This document shows, in pieces, positions 11,452 to 16,609 of a stretch of DNA of 16,609 bases; the stretch's first letter is position 1; each line of letters starts with the position of its first letter. Source of the stretch: Halobacteriales archaeon QS_9_68_42 (GTDB taxonomy: Archaea > Halobacteriota > Halobacteria > Halobacteriales > Haloarculaceae); assembly GCA_003022905.1 (NCBI GenBank), contig PXSE01000021.1, positions 1,800 through 18,408 on the forward strand. The letters are read 5' to 3'. The notes beneath the pieces were generated by a model, which made no database searches, was not told where the DNA came from, and was given only the letters and a program-made list of their open reading frames with translations. Made by a program: the position numbers and the translations under genes.

Positions 11452-11477
11452 GAGTACGTACCTATTGCGTAGTACTC
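11452..11477. promoter_or_regulatory. Inverted-repeat operator candidate upstream of the winged-helix gene
   Basis: GAGTACGTAC (11452-11461) is mirrored by GTAGTACTC (11469-11477) around CTATTGC. It starts seven bases above the ATG at 11445, where binding would block transcription initiation. The regulator it precedes is the natural candidate ligand. Confidence 0.45.
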
Positions 11478-11568
11478 ACCATACTTAGTTGTTGTTCAAA
11501 GAAGTCAACCATGTAGTTCTGAGACTGAAAATTTATGTAGCTGTGGCTTCAATACTACATTAGCAGGA

Positions 11569-11856
11569 ATGACGATGGACGACCAGGATATCCGCAACCG
11601 ACTCGTTCGCAAGATGCTCCGCAAACGCATCATCGGCAACCACAAGAAGCAAATCGACACTATCGTCAACATGTGCCTACCCAGCCACGAACAGGGACGT
11701 GGGAGAGACCTCCTCGAGGCCATGGCCACTGACCCGGACGCCCCCGTCGAGGCCTACGGCGGCGGCCACCGCCAGAATGTTCGGCTAACCGGCGCCGACG
11801 CCGCCGTCGATTATCTGAAAGCGAACGGCGGCGATGTTCCCTTCGGGTTCGATTGA
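11569..11856 (+). CDS. Conserved small haloarchaeal protein, function unknown
   Basis: The 95-residue product begins MTMDDQDIRNRLVRKMLRKR, then IIGNHKKQIDTIVNMCLPSH, and ends with NVRLTGADAAVDYLKANGGD followed by VPFGFD. The basic first half with an IIGNHKKQ turn and the closing VPFG are features I associate with a widely conserved haloarchaeal family of unknown function. Start 11569 and 11575 are both ATG; TTTATG at 11532-11537 is the likely TATA region. The stop is five bases before the repeat pair at 11862. Confidence 0.65.
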   Translation: MTMDDQDIRNRLVRKMLRKRIIGNHKKQIDTIVNMCLPSHEQGRGRDLLEAMATDPDAPVEAYGGGHRQNVRLTGADAAVDYLKANGGDVPFGFD

Positions 11857-11861
11857 CCCAC

Positions 11862-11970
11862 CCTCAAATTTTCACGCGTTCCGAGGGGGTGTTTCGACCA
11901 CCAGCTCAACCAGCGTGCCGCCGGGACCGACCGCCTCAAATTTTCACGCGTTCCGAGGGGGTGTTTCGAC
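11862..11970. CRISPR. Two exact 37-bp direct repeats with a 35-bp spacer (CRISPR-like)
   Basis: Positions 11862-11898 and 11934-11970 are identical over all 37 bases and differ immediately outside. The interval 11899-11933 is a unique 35-bp sequence. Read on the minus strand the repeat starts GTCGAAAC, close to the GTCGAGAC start of known 37-bp haloarchaeal CRISPR repeats, and ends TTTGAGG. The 37/35 geometry is right for CRISPR, but two repeats are a minimum, no cas gene is in the window and there is no third repeat at 12006 because trmY ends there. A plain tandem duplication is the alternative. Confidence 0.4.
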
Positions 11971-12005
11971 TGTTCCGACTGCGCAGCCAGCGCTACGGTG
12001 GTATT

Positions 12006-12599
12006 CTAATACCGGTCGAATCCCCGGGTGTCGAGGTAGTTGTGGGCGACGGTGACGGCGTGGTCGGCGTGGAGCGCCCGCGGCCCGACCGAGACCCGCC
12101 GGGCGCCGGCATCCCGCAGCACCGCCATCTCATCGTCGGTGAAGTCGCGGTGGTCCGAGAGGACGAACGCCGCGTCCGTCGGCGGGTCGACGTCGATAAT
12201 TGGGTCGCCGTCCTCGTGCAACACGAGGAGTTCGCCCGCCGCCGATGCGTCGTCGACGGCCCGCTCGAAGCCTCCGGACCCGACGTAGACGCCCGGCGAG
12301 GGGGTAGCCTTCATGGCGCCGATTGCCTCCTCGCGGGCCTCCAGCGCCCCGCGAATCAGCGACGCGGCCGACCGCTCGTCCGGGCGGAGGTGTCGGAGTT
12401 CCGACCCCTCGAAGCGGACGACGTACGCCCCATCCAGCACGAGGCGCACCCGCACCGACTCCCGGATGTCGTGCGACAGGAGGAGGGCGCTCGTGACACA
12501 CCGGCACAGCACGTCCAGACGGCCGGCGCCGGGCAGGTCGTCCAGCGAGAACTCCGGTGTCGTCGGCGCGTCGTGCCCGACGACGACGAACTCGCGCAT
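12006..12599 (-). CDS. trmY: tRNA (pseudouridine(54)-N(1))-methyltransferase
   Basis: The 197-residue protein is a SPOUT-class methyltransferase that uses SAM to methylate N1 of pseudouridine 54 in the T-loop of archaeal tRNAs. The N-terminus MREFVVVGHDAPTTPEFSLD and DLPGAGRLDVLCRC are typical. The trefoil-knot SAM site is at the C-terminus: FVLSDHRDFTDDEM (145-158), RVSVGPRALHADHAVTVAHN (168-187) and the final YLDTRGFDRY. Length is normal for the family (about 195-200). CATTTGAT on the minus strand, about 22-29 bp above the ATG, may be the TATA box. It converges with the 11569 gene across the CRISPR-like repeats. The 12600-12888 gap holds only GC-rich sequence and the hairpin repeat at 12837. 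Confidence 0.95.
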   Translation of the reverse strand: MREFVVVGHDAPTTPEFSLDDLPGAGRLDVLCRCVTSALLLSHDIRESVRVRLVLDGAYVVRFEGSELRHLRPDERSAASLIRGALEAREEAIGAMKATPSPGVYVGSGGFERAVDDASAAGELLVLHEDGDPIIDVDPPTDAAFVLSDHRDFTDDEMAVLRDAGARRVSVGPRALHADHAVTVAHNYLDTRGFDRY

Positions 12600-12836
12600 A
12601 CGTCCTCTCCGCGACCGGGGATCAAATGCCCCTCGCTTCGCGGCTCACCGGGGGCGCCCGACGGGCACAGACGAGGTCCCAACGGTCCGCATCGACCCAA
12701 GCGTGTCGGCAGGGTGGCCTCGTCCCGACGGCCAGACCCGACCGCGGCAACCCGCCGGACGGAACGCCGGGCGAGGGCCGGCCGACCGTCACGACGAGAC
12801 GTTCACCGGCGCACGGCCGGCAGTGTCGTCCGACGC

Positions 12837-12868
12837 TTCCGTACCGACGGCACGACTGCGTGCGGTCG
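12837..12868. repeat. Palindromic element, copy 2 of 271-352
   Basis: This 32-bp stretch matches 292-323 with three differences, including an exact 19-mer GCACGACTGCGTGCGGTCG. The central hairpin GCACG-ACTG-CGTGC is kept, while the outer arms of copy 1 are only faintly visible. It lies just beyond the purD stop codon (12889). Confidence 0.5.
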
Positions 12869-12888
12869 CACGGATGCGGCTACGGCAG

Positions 12889-14190
12889 TCACCGCGGGTC
12901 CGTGCGCAGTTCCTGCATGTAGTCGATGCGCGCCTGGAGCAGTTCGGCGGTGCCGATGTCGTGGCGGACCCGCAGGCCCTCCTCGCCGGCGCGCTCCAGG
13001 GCGTCCTCGGCGACGGCCTCGGCTTCGGTGATGGTGTCCGCGAGTCCAACAACGGCAAAGGAGCGGGAGGTAGTCGTGTAAATCCCGTCCTCGCGGGCGT
13101 CAACGCTGGCGTAGAACGACAGTGCGTCGCCCGACGAGTCGGCGTCGATTTCCACCTTCGCGCCCGCCGTCGGGTCCGTCGGGTAGCCGTCCGGGACGGC
13201 GTACTTGCAGACCGTCGCCCGGTCGGCGAACTCCAGTTCCGGCAACTCCTTGCCCTCGCGGGCCGCCACGAGCAGCGAGACGAAGTCCGTCTCCAGGACT
13301 GGAAGCGTGTTCATCGCCTCCGGGTCGCCGAACCGGGCGTTGAACTCCACGACCTTCGGCCCCTCCGCCGTCAGCATGAACTGGCCGTACAGGATGCCCC
13401 TGTACTCGGGCATCGCCGCGACGACCGAATCGAGTATCTCGACGGCCTCGGTGTAGTCGGCCTCGGTCATGAACGGTAACTCGAAGGTGGCGTCGGAGTA
13501 CGACCCCATCCCGCCGGTGTTGGGCCCCTCGTCGCCCTCGTAGGCGCGTTTGTGGTCCTGGACGGCCGGCGAAACCCGGTACTGCCCCTCCGCGACGAAC
13601 GCCTGGATCGTGAACTCCTCGCCGACCAGGCGCTCCTCGAGGACGTACTCCTCGTAGTCGCTCTCGAGGATGTACTCGACGCCCTCAGCCTTGGTCAACT
13701 GGTCGCCGGTCACCCGGACGCCCTTGCCGCCGGTCAGCCCGCGGGGCTTAACGGCGAGGTGGCCGTCGTACGAGCGGAGGTAGTCAGCGGCCGCCTCGGG
13801 GTCCTCGAAGGTCTCGTAGTCGGGACAGCCCGGAATCGAGTGTTCGGTCATGAACTCCCGCTGGAAGGCCTTGTCCGTCTCGATGCGGGCCGCCTCGGCG
13901 CGCGGGCCGAACGCGTACACGCCCGCGGCGTCGAGCGCGTCGGCGACGCCGGCCTCCAGCGCCGCCTCCGGGCCGATGACCGCGAGCGTCGCGCCAACCG
14001 ACTCGGCGTACTCGACGATGGCGTCGGGCTGGGTCTCGGCACGCTCCCGGAACCCCGCCGCGAGGTCGGCGATGCCGGGGTTGCGGTTCGAGGCACAGGC
14101 GTACAGTTCCGCCTCGTCGGACTCGTCGACGGCGCTGGCGATGGCGTGTTCCCGGCCGCCGCCGCCGACGAGCAGCACAGTCTCGGTCAT
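12889..14190 (-). CDS. purD: Phosphoribosylamine--glycine ligase (GAR synthetase)
   Basis: This 433-residue ATP-grasp enzyme joins glycine to 5-phosphoribosylamine with ATP, the second step of purine synthesis. The N-terminal motif VLLVGGGGREHAIA (5-18) binds phosphoribosylamine. The ATP-grasp core is visible as HLAVKPRGLTGGKGV (144-158), YVLEERLVGEEFTIQAF (182-198), PNTGGMGSYSD (223-233) and the metal-binding KVVEFNARFGDPEAM (279-293). The C-terminal domain ends with ALERAGEEGLRVRHDIGTAE. Length agrees with the family (about 430). TTTAGG at 14215-14220 on the minus strand is 25-30 bp above the ATG. It stands alone, without other pur genes nearby. Confidence 0.98.
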   Translation of the reverse strand: MTETVLLVGGGGREHAIASAVDESDEAELYACASNRNPGIADLAAGFRERAETQPDAIVEYAESVGATLAVIGPEAALEAGVADALDAAGVYAFGPRAEAARIETDKAFQREFMTEHSIPGCPDYETFEDPEAAADYLRSYDGHLAVKPRGLTGGKGVRVTGDQLTKAEGVEYILESDYEEYVLEERLVGEEFTIQAFVAEGQYRVSPAVQDHKRAYEGDEGPNTGGMGSYSDATFELPFMTEADYTEAVEILDSVVAAMPEYRGILYGQFMLTAEGPKVVEFNARFGDPEAMNTLPVLETDFVSLLVAAREGKELPELEFADRATVCKYAVPDGYPTDPTAGAKVEIDADSSGDALSFYASVDAREDGIYTTTSRSFAVVGLADTITEAEAVAEDALERAGEEGLRVRHDIGTAELLQARIDYMQELRTDPR

Positions 14191-14265
14191 AGGCGGATCC
14201 CGGACGCACGAACGCCTAAACGTTGCCCTTCCGGGAAGCGAGAACGTCCACGTTCGTCGTCGGAC

Positions 14266-15045
14266 TCAGATTTCCTGGACGAAGGTGTAACTGCCGGCGA
14301 CGGTCCAGCGGAACGCGTGGTCGTCCTCGCGGTCGACCTCAAAGGCGCCGTTGAGCGACTGGGTGCCGCCAACGCTCCCGTCCCACTCGGCGACGTAGTA
14401 GCCCTCGGCCTCGATTCGGTCCTGAGTGCCGACCGACTCCGTCGTCTCCTCCAGCGGGAACCGGGTGACGGTCTCGTCGTCGAACCCGACGACCGCGGCG
14501 CCGTTGTCCCGGGAGATCGACGCCGTCGAGGTCACCTCGCCGCCACGGACGGAGACGCCCGACGAGAGGACGCTCGCGTCGGCGTCGCGGGCGAACGTCT
14601 CGTTTCTGACGTCGACCGCCGCCCACAGACGGTACCGGTGGCGGTCCCCGACGCGGTGGACGGAGACGGCCGCATCCACGATCGGGTACGACTCCGCGCG
14701 GTCGATCTCGTCGGGGACGAGCGTCGGCTGGGCGCCGCCCGGTTGCCCTGAGGCGTCCCGGGTGACCGGCAGCCGCTGAACGTACGCCGTCTCGAGCTCC
14801 GCGTCGGGGGCTGGCTCCAGCCCCCAGACGCCGCCGTCACCGTACGTGTCCGCCATTCCGGCGACGTACTCCTCGAAGGCCGACGCGTCGAGAGTCTCCT
14901 CGGCGCCGGCGTCCAGTCCCCAGGTCGTCGAACTCCGGACGCTGTCTTCCCGTCGCGTGACGCGCTGTTCGACGCATCCGGCGGCGGCCGCGGCGGCGAG
15001 CAACCCGCCCCCGCGGCGGAGGGCGTCCCGTCGAGAGATGTCCAT
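14266..15045 (-). CDS. Tat-exported lipoprotein of unknown function
   Basis: The 259-residue protein begins MDISRRDALRRGGGLLAAAA followed by AAGC. That is a twin-arginine signal (SRRDAL) with a hydrophobic run and a lipobox ending in Cys24, so the mature protein should be lipid-anchored on the outer face of the membrane, as usual for haloarchaea. The mature part is beta-rich and acidic (YPIVDAAVSVHRVGDRHRYR, GVSVRGGEVTSTASISRDNG, VAEWDGSVGGTQSLNGAFEV), without catalytic motifs that I recognise. GATATTT on the minus strand at 15071-15077 is the probable TATA box. It is divergent from the DUF255 gene. Confidence 0.85.
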   Translation of the reverse strand: MDISRRDALRRGGGLLAAAAAAGCVEQRVTRREDSVRSSTTWGLDAGAEETLDASAFEEYVAGMADTYGDGGVWGLEPAPDAELETAYVQRLPVTRDASGQPGGAQPTLVPDEIDRAESYPIVDAAVSVHRVGDRHRYRLWAAVDVRNETFARDADASVLSSGVSVRGGEVTSTASISRDNGAAVVGFDDETVTRFPLEETTESVGTQDRIEAEGYYVAEWDGSVGGTQSLNGAFEVDREDDHAFRWTVAGSYTFVQEI

Positions 15046-15070
15046 ACCTCACGTCTCTAACGGGCACCTG

Positions 15071-15077
15071 AAATATC
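15071..15077 (-). promoter_or_regulatory. TATA-like box of the Tat lipoprotein gene
   Basis: GATATTT lies 26-32 bp above the ATG at 15045, consistent with a leaderless transcript. Confidence 0.5.
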
Positions 15078-15183
15078 CCGCTATCCTGCCGCGCCGATCG
15101 CCTCCGTGCAACGGCGGTCGTGCGGCCGCGCCGGCCATGCGACCGTGCCGCCAGTTTTTGGGGCTCCGGGCCGAAGCGCCGGC

Positions 15184-16609
15184 ATGGAAAACCGCCTCGA
15201 CGAGGCCGCCTCCCCCTACCTCGAGCAACACGCCGACAATCCCGTCGCGTGGCAGCCGTGGGACCGGCAGGCCCTCGAGTTGGCCCGCGAGCGGGACGTT
15301 CCCATCTTCCTCTCTATCGGCTACGCCGCCTGCCACTGGTGTCACGTCATGGCGGAGGAGAGCTTCGAGGATCCCGAGACGGCAGAGATTCTCAACGAGA
15401 ACTTCGTCCCCATCAAGGTCGACCGCGAGGAGCGGCCGGACGTCGACAGCGTCTACATGAGCGTCTGTCAGATGGTCCGCGGGCAGGGCGGGTGGCCGCT
15501 GTCGGTGTGGCTGACGCCCGAGACCGAGCCGTTCCAGGTGGGCACGTACTTCCCGCCGGAACCGAAGCAGGGGATGCCGGCGTTCGGCGACCTGCTCGAG
15601 GACATTGCCGATTCCTGGAGCGACCCCGACGAGCGGGCCGAAATCGAAGAGCGGGCCGAGCAGTGGGCCGACGCCGTCGCCGGCGAACTGGAGGAGACGC
15701 CCGACGCGCGGGGCGAGGCGCCCGACGAGGGGTTCATCGACGCCGCCGCGAGTGCGGCCGTCCGCGGTGCCGACCGCGAGCACGGCGGCTGGGGCCGCGG
15801 CCAGAAGTTCCCGCAACCAGGACGGCTCCACGCCCTCCTGCGGGCCTTCGACCGGACCGGCCGCGAGGAGTACCGCGACGTGGCGACGACGACGCTCGAC
15901 GCCATGGTCGGCGGTGGCCTCTACGACCACGTCGGCGGCGGCTTCCACCGCTACTGTGTCGACCGCGACTGGACGGTGCCGCACTTCGAGAAAATGCTGT
16001 ACGACAACGCCGAGATTCCGCGCGCGCTGCTGGCCGGCTACCAGGTCGCCGGCGACGAGCGCTACGCCGAGGCCGTCCGCGGCACGTTCGAGTTCGTCGA
16101 GCGGGAGCTGACCCACCTCGAGGGCGGCTTCTACGCGACGCTGGACGCCGAAAGCGAGGACGCCGCCGGCGAGCGCGAGGAGGGCGCCTTCTACGTCTGG
16201 ACGCCCGGGACCGTCGAGGACGCAATCGAGGACGACACCGACGCCGCGCTGTTCTGCGACCGCTACGGCGTCACCGAGGCCGGCAACTTCGAGCACGGAA
16301 CGACGGTCCTCACCGAGTCGGCGTCGCTCGAGGAACTGGCCGAGGCGTACGACCTCGACACGCCGGCGCTCGCCGAACGGCTCGAACGCGCCCACGGGCA
16401 GGCCTTCGAGGCACGCGAGGGGCGTCCCCGGCCGCCGCGCGACGAGAAGGTGCTCGCGGGCTGGAACGGCCTCATGATATCCGCGCTTGCGGAGGGTGCA
16501 CTCGTACTCGACGAGGGGTACGCCGAACCCGCCGCGGAGGCGCTGTCGTTCTGCCGGGAGCACCTCTGGGACGCCGACGCCGGGCGGCTGAACCGCCGGT
16601 TCAAAGATG
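15184..16609 (+). CDS. Thioredoxin-domain protein, DUF255/YyaL (SSP411) family, partial
   Basis: ATG 15184 opens a frame that continues past the end of the window; 475 codons are visible of an expected 650-730. The family has an N-terminal thioredoxin-like domain followed by an (alpha/alpha)6 barrel like N-acylglucosamine epimerases. The first domain is clear: NRLDEAASPYLEQHADNPVA, then SIGYAACHWCHVM with the CxxC pair Cys50/Cys53, KVDREERPDVDSVYM and GQGGWPLSVWLTP. The barrel shows KFPQPGRLHALLRAF, GGGLYDHVGGGFHRYCVDR and HFEKMLYDNAEI. The molecular function is not established in the family. GTTTTTG at 15154-15160 is a possible TATA region. Confidence 0.93.
   Translation, partial: MENRLDEAASPYLEQHADNPVAWQPWDRQALELARERDVPIFLSIGYAACHWCHVMAEESFEDPETAEILNENFVPIKVDREERPDVDSVYMSVCQMVRGQGGWPLSVWLTPETEPFQVGTYFPPEPKQGMPAFGDLLEDIADSWSDPDERAEIEERAEQWADAVAGELEETPDARGEAPDEGFIDAAASAAVRGADREHGGWGRGQKFPQPGRLHALLRAFDRTGREEYRDVATTTLDAMVGGGLYDHVGGGFHRYCVDRDWTVPHFEKMLYDNAEIPRALLAGYQVAGDERYAEAVRGTFEFVERELTHLEGGFYATLDAESEDAAGEREEGAFYVWTPGTVEDAIEDDTDAALFCDRYGVTEAGNFEHGTTVLTESASLEELAEAYDLDTPALAERLERAHGQAFEAREGRPRPPRDEKVLAGWNGLMISALAEGALVLDEGYAEPAAEALSFCREHLWDADAGRLNRRFKD

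Noticed and set aside
13552..14751. 399-residue plus-strand frame opposite purD and the lipoprotein gene
   Set aside because: It spans two confidently identified minus-strand genes and has no motif of its own.
15049..16563. 504-residue minus-strand frame opposite the DUF255 gene
   Set aside because: Antisense shadow; the plus frame carries the CxxC thioredoxin site and other family motifs.

Overview
The window is a high-GC haloarchaeal (class Halobacteria) chromosomal segment. The evidence is the strongly acidic proteome, TATA-like boxes about 25-30 bp upstream of starts with few Shine-Dalgarno sequences, a tRNA-Pro gene of archaeal type, the archaeal pyrB-pyrI pair, TrmY, an RNA-binding protein of the COG1325 type and a Tat lipoprotein. 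Genus cannot be fixed from the sequence alone.

Layout. 1-1090 is a worn accessory strip: the end of a winged-helix gene, a nested palindrome (271-352), an orphan gene and a pair of hairpins resembling IS200/IS605 ends. 1090-3033 is a core block: a RecA/KaiC-like protein without a Walker A motif, divergent from pyrB-pyrI (aspartate transcarbamoylase). 3088-3388 is a non-coding element with 14-bp terminal inverted repeats and internal hairpins; a shorter relative lies at 6232-6385. 3441-5615 carries a 22-residue membrane microprotein, a cysteine-motif protein and a Nudix hydrolase whose 3' ends appear to have been fused by a deletion, a DUF1918-like protein and an RNA-binding protein.

5669-7952 is a toxin-antitoxin graveyard. 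A UPF0175-like antitoxin has a broken PIN toxin. Next to it an AbrB-type antitoxin (6785-7060) is separated from its PIN toxin (7467-7859) by a 410-bp transposase-less element with IS200/IS605-like hairpins. Removing the insert restores a 4-bp GTGA stop/start overlap between the two genes. A truncated gene tail and four tiny acidic ORFs follow.

8439-8712 lies between two convergent operons and holds a dense cluster of palindromes. The minus-strand operon to its right (10032 to 8713) encodes a hypothetical protein, a zinc-ribbon protein, a 47-residue coiled coil and a 211-residue coiled-coil protein. It sits directly 3' of tRNA-Pro(CGG), a typical position for integrated elements.

10229-16609 returns mostly to chromosomal genes: a multipass membrane protein, a winged-helix regulator with an inverted-repeat operator candidate, a conserved small protein, two exact 37-bp repeats spaced like a minimal CRISPR array, trmY (tRNA pseudouridine-54 methyltransferase), purD (purine synthesis), a Tat lipoprotein and a thioredoxin-domain DUF255/YyaL protein that runs off the window.

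No complete unprecedented multi-gene system is evident. The strongest new observations are the reconstructable insertion inside vapBC, the TIR-bearing hairpin element with compensatory changes between copies, the palindrome cluster, and the CRISPR-like repeat pair.
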